Translations under genes and position numbers: made by a program | The notes under the pieces: model-generated | What the model was told of the DNA's origin: nothing | Seen by the model: only the letters and a program-made list of their open reading frames with translations | Database searches by the model: none | NCBI GenBank assembly: GCA_949741925.1 | Contig: CATJOY010000035.1 | Span: 1-64,000 of the forward strand | Direction of reading: 5' to 3' | DNA length: 64,000 nucleotides | Source: an uncultured Desulfovibrionaceae bacterium | Lineage (GTDB): Bacteria > Desulfobacterota > Desulfovibrionia > Desulfovibrionales > Desulfovibrionaceae | Shown here: one piece after another, positions 1 through 8,346 of the stretch | Layout: every line of letters begins with the position of its first letter | Numbering within the stretch: position 1 is the first letter of the stretch

Positions 1-158
1 CAAGAAGAGTTTTTCCAAGGTATTTTTTCTTTTACACTTTTTTACTGAAATATTTTTCAGAATGTATCTCATAACCTTGCTTATTTGCATACTTTTTTAC
101 CACAAAAATCGACAGTCCGCCTGTCAATGAAGGCGGATCTTCTCAGCGACAAAACTGC

Positions 159-198
159 AAAGAGGCAAACCGACTGCGTCTCGGTCTGCCTCTTTTTA
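159..198 (+). terminator. Intrinsic terminator
   Basis: AAAGAGGCA and ACCGA in the left arm pair with TCGGT and TGCCTCTTT in the right arm, and the hairpin runs into a short T tract. It probably ends transcription of a gene to the left of the window and insulates the thi operon. The arms are nearly symmetrical, so some function in the opposite direction is possible. Confidence 0.75.
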
Positions 199-286
199 TC
201 GTCGCTTCCTTTACCGGGGTTCCCGTTTCCGCTCTCTTCAGGCCTCCGCTTGGCTCGAAGCTGAGCATAGAATGGGCATAAGCCCC

Positions 287-315
287 TTGACCAAACCGGA
301 AATGCGTCATAGACC
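287..315 (+). promoter_or_regulatory. Possible sigma-70 promoter of the thi operon
   Basis: TTGACC (287-292) is separated by 17 bases from TAGACC (310-315). The -10 match is only moderate. The position, about 70 bases before the TPP riboswitch, fits a leader that starts just upstream of the aptamer. Confidence 0.35.
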
Positions 316-383
316 TATTCCCGGAACAGGAATCCTGTTTCGTGCAAGACGGACTGTCCGTTGTTTTCGGAGCGGTTCAAACA

Positions 384-475
384 AGCTGGGGGAGCTGTTC
401 GGAACGGCGGCTGAGAGTGGAGTGATCCAGACCCCTTGAACCTGAAGCAGGTAAGGCTGACGCAGGGAAGCTTAC
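384..475 (+). ncRNA. TPP riboswitch (THI element)
   Basis: The conserved TPP aptamer blocks appear in order: GGGGAGC near 388-395, CTGAGAG at 411-417, ACC-CCTTGAACCTGA at 431-445, and GCAGGGAAGC near 463-472. These are the pyrimidine-sensing and pyrophosphate-sensing arms of the THI-box. It sits directly before thiS, so thiamin pyrophosphate should repress the thi operon. A terminator hairpin follows at 506-536, which suggests transcriptional control. Confidence 0.93.
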
Positions 476-505
476 GGCGCCGCCCATAAGGTGTTCTTCG
501 TGTGT

Positions 506-536
506 AACCTGCCAGTGGATATGGCGGGTTTTTTTG
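506..536 (+). terminator. Riboswitch-controlled intrinsic terminator
   Basis: ACCTGCCA (507-514) pairs along all eight positions (one G-T pair) with TGGCGGGT (522-529), and a run of T follows to 535. It lies between the TPP aptamer and thiS, the expected place for the expression platform. CCGCC at 480-484 could pair with GGCGG at 523-527 and act as an antiterminator; that part is inference. Confidence 0.8.
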
Positions 537-580
537 TTTGCGGCGTTTGCCGCGCCGGAAGAGAACTAAGGGAGAGAATC

Positions 581-805
581 ATGACGGAAACCAAGCTGAC
601 CCTTCGTGTCAACGGCGAGGACATGGTGTTTTCCCCGGCCCCGCCCGGCCTCAGCGTCGCGGATTTGTTGGAGCGCCTTGCGCTGGACCCGGAGCGTGTT
701 GTTGTGGAATACAACGGCAAGATAATTCAAGCCGCAGAACGCGGGACAACCCCGCTTCAGGATGACGATAGCCTGGAAATCATTCATTTTGTCGGAGGAG
801 GGTGA
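581..805 (+). CDS. thiS: Sulfur carrier protein ThiS
   Basis: ThiS is the small ubiquitin-like carrier that delivers sulfur as a C-terminal thiocarboxylate for thiazole synthesis. The 74-residue protein has the usual ThiS length and ends in Gly-Gly-Gly, so the diglycine tail that ThiF adenylates is present. The start is the ATG at 581, preceded by AAGGGAGAG. The same frame is open from 491, but that would translate through the riboswitch terminator, so the longer form is rejected. It is the first gene of the thi operon, 3 bases before thiG, under the TPP riboswitch. Confidence 0.93.
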   Translation: MTETKLTLRVNGEDMVFSPAPPGLSVADLLERLALDPERVVVEYNGKIIQAAERGTTPLQDDDSLEIIHFVGGG

Positions 806-808
806 ACC

Positions 809-1606
809 ATGAGTTCAAATACAGATATATTCCGGCTTGGAGGTCGGGAGCTAACCAGCCGTCTTTTTATCGGCACCGGCAAATATGGTTCAGATAGTCT
901 GATCCCCGCCGTGGCCGAAGCCTCGGGAGCGGAGGTCATCACCGTGGCTCTGCGCCGGGTGGATATGAGCGCCCCCAAGAGCGGCATTATGGGGTACATC
1001 CCCGGGCACATGCAACTTTTGCCCAACACCTCCGGAGCACGAACCGCGGAGGAAGCCGTGCGCATCGCTCGGTTAGCCCGAGCTGCCGGTTGCGGCGATT
1101 GGATTAAAATCGAAGTCATCAGCGATACCCGGCACCTTCTGCCGGATGGCTATGCCACGGCCCGGGCCACCGAAGTGTTGGCCAAAGAAGGCTTTGTGGT
1201 TCTGCCCTACATGAACCCTGATCTTTACGTGGCCCGGGATTTGGTCAATGCCGGGGCTGCGGCGGTTATGCCCCTGGGAGCGCCCATCGGCACGAATCTG
1301 GGGCTGGCAACCCGAGAAATGATCGGCATTCTTATTGAGGAAATCGAGCTGCCCATCATCGTTGATGCAGGCATCGGCCGCCCCTCCCAAGCTTGCGAGG
1401 CCATGGAAATGGGGGCTGCCGCCTGTTTGGTGAATACGGCCATTGCCACAGCCGGCGATCCCGTGCATATGGGGCGCGCCTTTGGCGAGGCCGTAGCCGC
1501 GGGGCGCAGGGCCTTTCTTGCCGGTCCGGGGCGCGTTTTGCCGCACGGAGCTTCGGCCTCGTCGCCCGAAGCAGGCACGTTGACGGGCTTTCTGGGAAAA
1601 TCATGA
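809..1606 (+). CDS. thiG: Thiazole synthase ThiG
   Basis: ThiG builds the thiazole phosphate ring from deoxyxylulose phosphate, dehydroglycine and ThiS-thiocarboxylate. The 265-residue protein has family-typical length and a TIM-barrel pattern. K100 in the W-I-K-I-E-V segment matches the Schiff-base lysine. Phosphate-binding loops are visible near VDAGIG and LVNTAIA. An SD-like GGAGGAGGG lies just before the ATG. The stop overlaps the thiH start (ATGA at 1603), which indicates translational coupling. It should work with ThiH, which supplies dehydroglycine from tyrosine in anaerobes. Confidence 0.95.
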   Translation: MSSNTDIFRLGGRELTSRLFIGTGKYGSDSLIPAVAEASGAEVITVALRRVDMSAPKSGIMGYIPGHMQLLPNTSGARTAEEAVRIARLARAAGCGDWIKIEVISDTRHLLPDGYATARATEVLAKEGFVVLPYMNPDLYVARDLVNAGAAAVMPLGAPIGTNLGLATREMIGILIEEIELPIIVDAGIGRPSQACEAMEMGAAACLVNTAIATAGDPVHMGRAFGEAVAAGRRAFLAGPGRVLPHGASASSPEAGTLTGFLGKS

Positions 1607-2823
1607 AAACGATTTCTTCACCGCGGAAGGAGGGCTTTTACCCGCACCTGGCGCGCCTTGACGATGCGGCGCCCTGGCGTCGGCTGGAAGAGATAGGCCC
1701 CGATGCGGTCCGGGCCGCTCTGACCATGCGCCGCCCGGGGCCGGACCAGCTTCTTGCTTTGCTTTCCCCGGCGGCGGAAGAATTTCTTGAGCCTATGGCT
1801 CGGCGGGCCCATGAGGAGACCCTCCGCGCCTTCGGGCGTGGAATACAGTTTTTCACCCCCCTGTATCTCGCCAATTTTTGCACCAACCGTTGCCTTTACT
1901 GCGGTTTCAACACCCGCCGGGATATCCCCCGGCATATGCTCGCCCCGGAAGAGGTTGAAGCTGAGGCCCGCTGCATCGCGGCCAGCGGTCTTTCCCGCAT
2001 TTTGGCTTTGACCGGGGATGCGCCTGCCAGAACCGGGGCGGATTATTTAGCCCGTTGCACGGCGATTCTGGCCCGTTATTTTTCTTCGGTAGGTATTGAA
2101 GTGCCTTCCATGAGCATTGCGGAATACGCGCAGGTGGTGGAATCCGGGGTAGACAGTATGACCATGTTCCAGGAGACCTATAACCGCGAACTCTACGCCC
2201 GGCTGCACCCGGCAGGGCCTAAGAGCGATTTTGCCTGGCGGTTGGATGCCCCGGAGCGGGCTGTGCTCGGCGGGGTGCGCGCGGTTAATCTGGGGCCGCT
2301 GTTGGGGCTGGATGACTGGCGGCGGGATGTCTTTCTCACGGCCATGCATATGGATTACCTGCAACGACACTACCCGCAGCTTGAAGTTAGTGTTTCTCTG
2401 CCGCGTATGCGGCCCTGCGGGGAAAAACCCGATGCCGCCGCGGAAAAGGCCTTCAGTCCGCTTGTGGTCAGCGATAAAAATTTGGTCCAAGCCCTGACGG
2501 CTGTGCGTATTTTTCTGCCTCAATCCGGGGTGACACTTTCCACCAGGGAGCCCGCTTCCTTGCGCGACAAGCTTATTCCCCTGGGCGTAACCCGCGTTTC
2601 GGCAGGCGTTTCCACTGCCGTAGGGGGGCACAGTGTGCACAAGGAGGGCGCGGACGAAGCCCCGCAGTTTGCCATTTCCGACCCACGCTCCGTGGAAGAA
2701 ATGGCTCTGGCCGTCCGGGACATGGGCTACCAGCCCATATTTACGGATTGGCTGCTGACGGGCAAGGGGCTGGAAGCGCCGTTGCAGCACCCGGAGCCTC
2801 AGGAAATCAGGCCGAACGCATGA
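1603..2823 (+). CDS. thiH: Dehydroglycine synthase ThiH (radical SAM tyrosine lyase)
   Basis: ThiH cleaves tyrosine by radical SAM chemistry to dehydroglycine and p-cresol, feeding ThiG. The radical SAM cluster motif is clear: C93, C97 and C100 in CTNRCLYC. The protein is 406 residues, slightly longer than the E. coli enzyme. The start is the ATG at 1603, which overlaps the thiG stop; the open frame to the left is inside thiG and is not used. Having ThiH rather than the oxygen-dependent ThiO fits an anaerobic lifestyle. Its stop overlaps the start of thiF by the ATGA arrangement. Confidence 0.94.
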   Translation: MKTISSPRKEGFYPHLARLDDAAPWRRLEEIGPDAVRAALTMRRPGPDQLLALLSPAAEEFLEPMARRAHEETLRAFGRGIQFFTPLYLANFCTNRCLYCGFNTRRDIPRHMLAPEEVEAEARCIAASGLSRILALTGDAPARTGADYLARCTAILARYFSSVGIEVPSMSIAEYAQVVESGVDSMTMFQETYNRELYARLHPAGPKSDFAWRLDAPERAVLGGVRAVNLGPLLGLDDWRRDVFLTAMHMDYLQRHYPQLEVSVSLPRMRPCGEKPDAAAEKAFSPLVVSDKNLVQALTAVRIFLPQSGVTLSTREPASLRDKLIPLGVTRVSAGVSTAVGGHSVHKEGADEAPQFAISDPRSVEEMALAVRDMGYQPIFTDWLLTGKGLEAPLQHPEPQEIRPNA

Positions 2824-3461
2824 AGAACCGAGGCTCCGATTCCGCCCTGTTGCGCGGGCTGTCCCGTTACCTTGACCCCCGGCGTTTGGAGCGTTTGGCG
2901 GCGGCTCGTATCGGCGTAGCCGGCGCGGGCGGGCTCGGCTCCCAGGCTGCTCTTATGCTTGCCCGCAGTGGCCTTCGCTCCTTCCGCATTGCGGATTTTG
3001 ACTGTGTTGATGCCTCTAACCTCGGCAGACAAGCCTATTTTCCCGAGGATATAGGCTGCGCCAAGGTGGACGCTCTGGCCCGGCACATCCGGCGGCTGGA
3101 TTCCGGCTGCGTAGTGGAGGCATTGCGTCTGACCCTGCGCGAGGGCAACGCCGCTACTGTCTTTGACGGTTGCACCGCCGTTATCGAAGCTCTGGATAGC
3201 GCCCCGGCTAAGGCCATGCTCTACGCGGCCTTAGCTGACGGAAGCCGCCCTTATGTCGGAGCATCCGGCATTGCGGGCTGGGGAGGCCCGCCCCTGACCA
3301 GCCGTCGTCTCAAAGAGAATGTCTTCCTGGTGGGTGATTTTGTTTCGGATATCGCCGATCTGCCGCCACTGGCCCCCCGTGTTATCCAAGCGGCAGCCAT
3401 GCAGGCGGATATTATTCTTTCCTTGATCCTCGGAACCGGAGAAAACCATGCGCACCCCTGA
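2820..3461 (+). CDS. thiF: ThiF-family adenylyltransferase for ThiS
   Basis: This E1-like enzyme is expected to adenylate the C-terminus of ThiS so that sulfur can be attached. The nucleotide-binding loop GAGGLGS lies at residues 35-41, followed by the acidic D-F-D-C-V-D segment typical of the superfamily. At 213 residues it matches the short ThiF type that lacks the zinc-binding tail of the E. coli protein. The start at 2820 overlaps the thiH stop. The C-terminus overlaps thiE by 14 bases. No CxxC zinc pair is seen, which is normal for this short form. Confidence 0.88.
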   Translation: MKNRGSDSALLRGLSRYLDPRRLERLAAARIGVAGAGGLGSQAALMLARSGLRSFRIADFDCVDASNLGRQAYFPEDIGCAKVDALARHIRRLDSGCVVEALRLTLREGNAATVFDGCTAVIEALDSAPAKAMLYAALADGSRPYVGASGIAGWGGPPLTSRRLKENVFLVGDFVSDIADLPPLAPRVIQAAAMQADIILSLILGTGENHAHP

Positions 3462-4083
3462 ACTCACCGGCCTTTACGCCATCACCGATGATTCCTTATC
3501 CCTTGGGCGTCCCGTGCTCCAGGTAGTGGATGAACTTTTGAAAAGCGGCATCCGTATTCTGCAATACCGTGAAAAAGATAAAAAGGCCGGCCGTATGCTT
3601 GAGGATTGCTTGGCTATCAGGGCCAAAACCAGCGAAGCGGGGTGCCTTTTTATCGTCAATGATCATGTGGATATCGCCATGCTCTGCCGGGCCGATGGCG
3701 TGCATATCGGTCAGGAGGATTTGCCCCTTGAGGCAGTCCGCTCCCTGGTCGGTCCGGAAATGGTTATCGGGCTCTCAACCCATTCCCCTGATCAAGCGGC
3801 TCGGGCCGTAGCGCTCGGCGCGGATTATATCGGCGTTGGGCCTCTTTATGCCACCAAAACCAAAAAGGATGTCTGCGAACCCGTGGGCCTGGAGTATCTC
3901 GACCATGTGGCAGCAACCTATCCGGATCTTCCCTTTACCGCCATCGGCGGCATTAAGCGCGGGAATATCCGGGATGTAGTCCGCCACGGAGCGCGCTGCT
4001 GCTGCCTTGTTTCGGAGATCCTCTCGGCTCCGGATATTCCCGCTCGGGTCGATGAACTGCGGCATCTGATGGCAACAGCCTGA
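3448..4083 (+). CDS. thiE: Thiamin-phosphate synthase ThiE
   Basis: ThiE couples HMP diphosphate and thiazole phosphate to give thiamin phosphate. The 211-residue TIM-barrel carries the family blocks QYREK, FIVNDHVDIA, DGVHIGQEDL, IGVGPLYATKTK and AIGGI. The start lies inside the end of thiF, so the two are translationally coupled. It is the last gene of the tight thiS-E block. A 200-base gap with a strong GC-rich hairpin separates it from thiD. Confidence 0.95.
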   Translation: MRTPELTGLYAITDDSLSLGRPVLQVVDELLKSGIRILQYREKDKKAGRMLEDCLAIRAKTSEAGCLFIVNDHVDIAMLCRADGVHIGQEDLPLEAVRSLVGPEMVIGLSTHSPDQAARAVALGADYIGVGPLYATKTKKDVCEPVGLEYLDHVAATYPDLPFTAIGGIKRGNIRDVVRHGARCCCLVSEILSAPDIPARVDELRHLMATA

Positions 4084-4134
4084 GCAAGGGGCAATCCGGC
4101 CGTAGCCTTAATTGCCGGCAGAAACTGTGTTGCG

Positions 4135-4169
4135 CCCGGGGCGGGCTGCCGAAGTCGGTCCGCCCCGGG
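4135..4169 (+). promoter_or_regulatory. Strong GC hairpin between thiE and thiD
   Basis: CCCGGGGCGG (4135-4144) is perfectly complementary to CCGCCCCGGG (4160-4169) with a 15-base loop. There is no T tract, so it is not a standard terminator. It may stabilise the upstream mRNA or reduce read-through into thiD. Confidence 0.5.
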
Positions 4170-4283
4170 GGATCGTTTCTCCGGCCGTTTCCTCGGTCCG
4201 GCAAGCGTCCTTCCGCTGCTGTGATCTCCGGGCGAGGCGGGCCTATACATATTCACCTTTCAATACACTTCCGAGGAGGTTCC

Positions 4284-5099
4284 ATGATTTTGCCGACTAT
4301 TCTGACCATTGCCGGTTCCGATTCCGGCGGCGGCGCGGGGATTCAGGCCGACCTGAAAACCTTTACCGTTCTCGGCTGTTACGGTTCTTCCGTCATCTGT
4401 GCCCTGACTGCTCAGAACGGTTTCGGCGTGCGCGGCATCCATGCCCCGGAGTCCTCGTTTACCGCCTTGCAACTGCAGGCCGTTCTTGAGGGATTCCCCG
4501 TGGCCGCCGCAAAAACCGGCATGTTGTTCTCGGCTTCCATTATCGAGACCGTGGCCTGCCACTTGCGGGATAAAGCATTTCCCCTGGTTGTGGACCCGGT
4601 GGCCGTCAGCCAGACCGGCCACGCCTTGCTTGAAGAAAGTGCCGTTGATGCTCTGGTTCGGTTGATGCTCCCGCTGGCGGATCTGCTCACCCCTAACAGG
4701 CCGGAGGCCGAAAAACTCTGTGCCATGGCTATCAATTCCCCCGAGGATATCGCTGTAGCCGGCCGTAAATTGCTGGCTATGGGGGCATCCGCCGTACTCA
4801 TTAAGGGCGGCCACTTTGAGGAATCCGGCTCGGTGATGACCGATTGGCTCTGCTTGCCCGAGGAGGACCCCAAACCTTTGCGCCATGCCCGCATCGATAC
4901 GCCTAACAACCACGGCACCGGCTGCGCTCTCTCCGCCGCTATTGCCTCCTTCCTCGGCAAGGGGCATACCCTGGAGCAGGCCGTAACCAATGCCCAGGCC
5001 TATCTTACCGCCGCCCTGGCCGGTTCTTTCAATCCCGGCGGCGGTACCGGACCGGTTAACTTTTTGGCCGGAGCGCGGGCTATCGGCTCGCTGGAGTAA
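4284..5099 (+). CDS. thiD: Hydroxymethylpyrimidine kinase / HMP-phosphate kinase ThiD
   Basis: ThiD phosphorylates HMP and HMP-phosphate, supplying the pyrimidine half to ThiE. The 271-residue ribokinase-fold protein begins with the typical TIAGSDSGGGAGIQADLKT pattern and carries DPVAVSQTG and the anion-hole/catalytic region GTGCALSAAIA. The start at 4284 follows a good SD (GAGGAGG); the upstream open frame lacks one. It is on the thi strand but 200 bases after thiE, so it may be a weakly coupled last gene. No thiC is present in the window. Confidence 0.94.
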   Translation: MILPTILTIAGSDSGGGAGIQADLKTFTVLGCYGSSVICALTAQNGFGVRGIHAPESSFTALQLQAVLEGFPVAAAKTGMLFSASIIETVACHLRDKAFPLVVDPVAVSQTGHALLEESAVDALVRLMLPLADLLTPNRPEAEKLCAMAINSPEDIAVAGRKLLAMGASAVLIKGGHFEESGSVMTDWLCLPEEDPKPLRHARIDTPNNHGTGCALSAAIASFLGKGHTLEQAVTNAQAYLTAALAGSFNPGGGTGPVNFLAGARAIGSLE

Positions 5100-5417
5100 A
5101 GCAGGATGTGTTGAAGCCAAGATATGAGGGCGGGGCGCTGCCTCGCACCCCGGCAGGGGGATGCTTTCCCCGCTACCCCGGCAAACAGGCCCCATCTGAA
5201 GGAAAAGGCGCTCGTACCGTTCAGTAGAGGCAAGCGTTTTTCGCGGAATAAGGGAAGAGTAACGAGGGCGGTTTCGGCTTTCGTCCCTGCGGGGCACAGG
5301 AATGCGGTTCCTGTGCCCCGTTTTGTTTTCCCGCGAAGAATCTTAGGGGCGTAGGGGGCTTATTCCTCTGGCAGGGGCCGGGCAGCGCCCTGACCGCCGA
5401 GGCATCCGGAAACAAGA
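5100..5417. other. Intergenic gap between thiD and znuB
   Basis: The two genes converge here. Apart from the terminator at 5290-5328 I see no gene or clear repeat in this stretch. Confidence 0.6.
5290..5328 (+). terminator. Intrinsic terminator of the thi operon
   Basis: GGGGCACAGGAA (5291-5302) pairs perfectly with TTCCTGTGCCCC (5308-5319) and is followed by GTTTTGTTTT. It lies 190 bases after thiD and is oriented to end the thi transcript. Confidence 0.85.
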
Positions 5418-6269
5418 TTACAGAGAGGTGCTTGGCTTAGGCCGTAGCTGTCTTTTTCGTATTTTGCAGAGAGCTACTTGGAGGGCGAACCCGGCGCTGG
5501 CGCTGGCAATGATGAGGGCCCCTGAGGAGAGATCGAAGAGCGTTGCCAGTGTCAGCCCCAGCAGGCAGAAGAGAAGGCAGAAGGCTGAAGAAAGCGCCAT
5601 CATGGCCCCCAGACTTCGGGTGAGCGAGCGGGCCATGCACGGGGGGATGGTCAGCAGAGCGATGACCAGGACGAGACCGACGACCTGGAGCAGCATAACC
5701 ACCGCCAGGGCGGTCATGCCGATGAGCAGAAAAAAGTAAGCTCGAACGGGAAGCCCCCGGGCCATGGCAAAGTCTGGATCCAGGGAGAGGGCGATGAGCC
5801 CTTGCCGAAAAAAAAACAGTAAAAGGATGAGCAGCAGGTCAAGCCCGGCCATCAGCATGAGGTTGGCCGGGGGCACAGCCAAAATACTGCCGAAGAGAAA
5901 GCCCGTCAGCTCTCCGGCGTAGCCCGGAGAGAGTTCGATGAGCAGAATGCCAAAGGCCATGCCGCCCGCCCAGAGAATGCCGATGAGGGTATCCGGATCA
6001 CTGTTCAGAGTCGGGTGTTCGCCGCGCGAGGCGATGTGGGCCATGAGCAGGGAAGAAGCCAGGGAAAAACCCAGGGTACAAGGGAGCGGCGGCAGCCGGA
6101 ACATGAAGGCAATGCCGATACCCCCGTATGCCGCGTGGGCGATAGCCCCGGCCAGGTAGGAAAGACGGTTGAGCACCACCAGGCTGCCGATAACGCCGCA
6201 GGCGATGCTGCACAGGAACGCTGCCAGGAGCGCGTGTTGCATAAACGGATATCCGAGATACTCAAGCAT
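5418..6269 (-). CDS. znuB: Metal ABC transporter permease ZnuB-type
   Basis: This is the integral-membrane subunit of an ABC-3 family importer for zinc or manganese. The 283-residue protein has about eight or nine hydrophobic membrane segments with family landmarks near the N-terminus (L-V-V-L-N-R-L-S-Y, A-H-A-A-Y-G-G-I-G-I-A) and a Q-V-V-G-L-V-L-V segment in the second half. Its start overlaps the znuC stop region by 8 bases, and AAAGGA lies just upstream. It is the last gene of znuA-znuC-znuB. Substrate choice between zinc and manganese cannot be settled from this subunit alone. Confidence 0.88.
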   Translation of the reverse strand: MLEYLGYPFMQHALLAAFLCSIACGVIGSLVVLNRLSYLAGAIAHAAYGGIGIAFMFRLPPLPCTLGFSLASSLLMAHIASRGEHPTLNSDPDTLIGILWAGGMAFGILLIELSPGYAGELTGFLFGSILAVPPANLMLMAGLDLLLILLLFFFRQGLIALSLDPDFAMARGLPVRAYFFLLIGMTALAVVMLLQVVGLVLVIALLTIPPCMARSLTRSLGAMMALSSAFCLLFCLLGLTLATLFDLSSGALIIASASAGFALQVALCKIRKRQLRPKPSTSL

Positions 6270-7239
6270 GCGGCATTCCTTTAGGCGCGGAGGTTCCAGG
6301 GAGTGGAGAGGACGGAAAAACCCGGCTATAGGCGCGGGCTGCCGGGCAATCGGCCGAATGTTCCCCTAGAAGCGGAATGATCAGCTTTTTCGGCGTAGTG
6401 TCGGGGGCTCCTCCTGATAGGCCTCTTTCCCGGCATCTATCCGGAGAGACCAGGCTGAGGGTGCGGTTGACAACGGCCACCTTGTTGAAAAAAGGATCAA
6501 CCATGCCCAAATCGTGGCTGACTACGATCATGGTGCATTGCCCGCGCAGGCTATCCAGAAATTCGTAAAAACAGAACCGTCCCTCCGGGTCGATATTGGC
6601 CGTTGGCTCATCCAGCAGGAGAAGAAACGGTTTGGCCGGATCTCGCCCCATCAGGGCCCGGGCTACCAAAAGGCGTTGGCGCTGTCCGCCCGAGAGCGCT
6701 GCCACAGGGCTTGAAGCTCTGTCGCCGATGCCGAGAAGCTCCAAGAGCTCCAGAGCCTGCTTGTGGGCCGTGTTTTTTTCGGACCAGAGTCTGCCTATCC
6801 CCCTAAAGAGGCCTCCCCGCGTGTTGGGTTTTCCCGGGCCGGACCGCGGGCGGGCTGCCCCCATGAGGGTCATTTGCAGCGCGCTGACAGGGAAATCCGG
6901 GCGGATAGTGGAAAACTGGGGCACATAGCCCATACAGCCTTGCGCTTCTGCCGGAGGAAGGCCGAACACCCTGATGCTTCCCGAGGCAGGGCTGAGCAGG
7001 CCTAAGATTAGCCGGAGCAGCGTTGTTTTGCCGCCGCCGTTGGGACCGATCAGAGCTAGAAAATCCCCCTGGTCCACCTCCAGGGTAATGTTCTCGAGAA
7101 CAGCTTCGGCCTGCCGGAAAAAATTGAGATCGGCGAGCGCCACGGCGGCGATCCGGGAAGCCGGATGCGCAGCGCTATCCTCCGCTACGGGAGTGGGGCA
7201 TTGAGGGCCTGGCTGAGCAACGGTCGGGGACATGGTCAA
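6262..7239 (-). CDS. znuC: Metal ABC transporter ATP-binding protein ZnuC-type
   Basis: This ATPase powers the zinc/manganese importer. Walker A GPNGGGKTT is at residues 65-73, the ABC signature LSGGQ at 182-186, and Walker B with the catalytic Glu (LLLLDE) near 206-211. The protein is 325 residues, longer than usual, because of a roughly 30-residue Pro/Ala-rich N-terminus and a C-terminal tail of about 70 residues after the H-loop. It directly abuts znuA and overlaps znuB by 8 bases. The first ATG is used; a second ATG two codons in is equally possible. Confidence 0.9.
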   Translation of the reverse strand: MTMSPTVAQPGPQCPTPVAEDSAAHPASRIAAVALADLNFFRQAEAVLENITLEVDQGDFLALIGPNGGGKTTLLRLILGLLSPASGSIRVFGLPPAEAQGCMGYVPQFSTIRPDFPVSALQMTLMGAARPRSGPGKPNTRGGLFRGIGRLWSEKNTAHKQALELLELLGIGDRASSPVAALSGGQRQRLLVARALMGRDPAKPFLLLLDEPTANIDPEGRFCFYEFLDSLRGQCTMIVVSHDLGMVDPFFNKVAVVNRTLSLVSPDRCRERGLSGGAPDTTPKKLIIPLLGEHSADCPAARAYSRVFPSSPLPGTSAPKGMPHA

Positions 7240-8163
7240 TTACCGCATGGCCGCGGCCAGGGAGCTGGAGATTTTCCAGAGATTGTCCGGCCAGTTTTCG
7301 GCCGTCAGGTCAGCTTCAACAACGACACCGCCAATATTTCGGGCTATAGCTTCGGCGGAGGAACGGTTGGTTCCGGAACTGATCACAAGAGCTTTGATGT
7401 TCCGTTCTCGAGCGAATTTGATCAGCCCGGCCATGCCGCGCGGCCCTGGCTCCTTACCCTGGTATTCGACGCTTGCTTCACGGAGGCCAAAAGCGGCCGC
7501 ATAGTTGCCCCAGGCATGGTGAAAGGTTAGAAACGAACGTTGTTTTGGGGGCAAGGAGGCGAAAAGGGCACTGATGCGTTGTTCCAAGGCGTTGATATCC
7601 GCCAGGAGGGCTTCGGCGTTGGCGGTGAATTCCCGGCGTTTGTCAGGCAGGGCCTCAATCAGGGCATCGCGCATAATGGCGGTCACCGTGGCCATGGCCG
7701 GTGGGGATAACCAAATGTGCGGGTCGGCATGGTGATGCTCGGGGCCTCCTTCAGAGGCATGCCCGCTGTGCCGCGCTTCTCTGCCAAGGCCCGGTATGTC
7801 TACCGGTTCCGCGTGAGGTTGCGCCAGGAGTTCTGCAGGAGGGCTGACAAGGCGCATCTGCGGGGCAAAGGCCGCGAAGCGGGGCAGCCACTGTTCTTCA
7901 AAGGGGAGGCCGATACTGAAATACAGGGCGGCCTTGCTGACGCCGGCCATGAGTGAGGCAGTGGGTTCATAGCTATGGGGATCGCCGCCTTGGGGGATCA
8001 TGACGGTCACGCGCACTGCGTCGCCCGCGATGCGCTCTACAAAGTATTTTTGCGGCATGATGCTGACAGCAACAGGCAGGGGAGAGCCGCCAAGAGCGGG
8101 AGCCGCCGTAGCGAACAGGAAGGCAAACAACGAGAGGATGGAGACTATCCGACGAGAAATCAT
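7240..8163 (-). CDS. znuA: Periplasmic zinc/metal-binding protein ZnuA-type
   Basis: This is the solute-binding protein of the importer. A signal peptide spans roughly residues 1-25. The metal-binding motif DPHSYEP gives H63. A His-rich loop (about residues 132-149, including the triplet H143-H145 and DPHIW) is the feature that separates ZnuA from most manganese-binding relatives. FHHAWGNYA further on holds another expected ligand. It is the first gene of the operon. A promoter and an inverted repeat covering the SD sit immediately upstream, suggesting metal-responsive control. Confidence 0.9.
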   Translation of the reverse strand: MISRRIVSILSLFAFLFATAAPALGGSPLPVAVSIMPQKYFVERIAGDAVRVTVMIPQGGDPHSYEPTASLMAGVSKAALYFSIGLPFEEQWLPRFAAFAPQMRLVSPPAELLAQPHAEPVDIPGLGREARHSGHASEGGPEHHHADPHIWLSPPAMATVTAIMRDALIEALPDKRREFTANAEALLADINALEQRISALFASLPPKQRSFLTFHHAWGNYAAAFGLREASVEYQGKEPGPRGMAGLIKFARERNIKALVISSGTNRSSAEAIARNIGGVVVEADLTAENWPDNLWKISSSLAAAMR

Positions 8164-8167
8164 AAAA

Positions 8168-8194
8168 ACACCTTGAGCAACATGATCAAGGTGT
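8168..8194 (-). promoter_or_regulatory. Palindrome over the znuA leader and Shine-Dalgarno
   Basis: ACACCTTGA and TCAAGGTGT are perfect 9-base inverted arms around a 9-base centre, ending five bases before the znuA ATG. In the mRNA the downstream arm contains the SD (AAGGTG), and a run of five U follows the hairpin. It may be a Zur/Fur-type operator, an SD-sequestering hairpin, or both. No regulator gene lies nearby. Confidence 0.6.
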
Positions 8195-8195
8195 A

Positions 8196-8224
8196 TCTAT
8201 ATACCCCATCCTGTGGGGCGACAA
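8196..8224 (-). promoter_or_regulatory. Sigma-70 promoter of znuACB
   Basis: Reading the minus strand, TTGTCG (8219-8224) is followed after 17 bases by TATAGA (8196-8201). Transcription would start at the edge of, or inside, the palindrome at 8168-8194. Confidence 0.6.
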
Positions 8225-8346
8225 GGCCTTAGAACTCCCCATAGGGCAAGCAGATAAAAGGAATGTTTCTTACCAGTTTTTTTCCGGCTTCCTTTCCGGG
8301 AGGAATTTTTTGGCGTTTTGCGGAGGCGGTGGGTTGAAAACAGCTC

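Larger units (their letters stand above)
1..383. other. Intergenic region upstream of the thi operon
   Basis: No convincing coding sequence is seen. The first 110 bases are AT-rich and may hold the 3' end or control region of something outside the window. A small hairpin (TCCGCCT 116-122 pairing with AGGCGGA 131-137) and a good intrinsic terminator at 159-198 follow. A possible promoter and the TPP riboswitch lie further on. Confidence 0.6.

Noticed and set aside
4260-5297. A 345-residue minus-strand open frame opposite thiD
   Set aside because: It is a shadow of thiD without an SD or protein-like composition.
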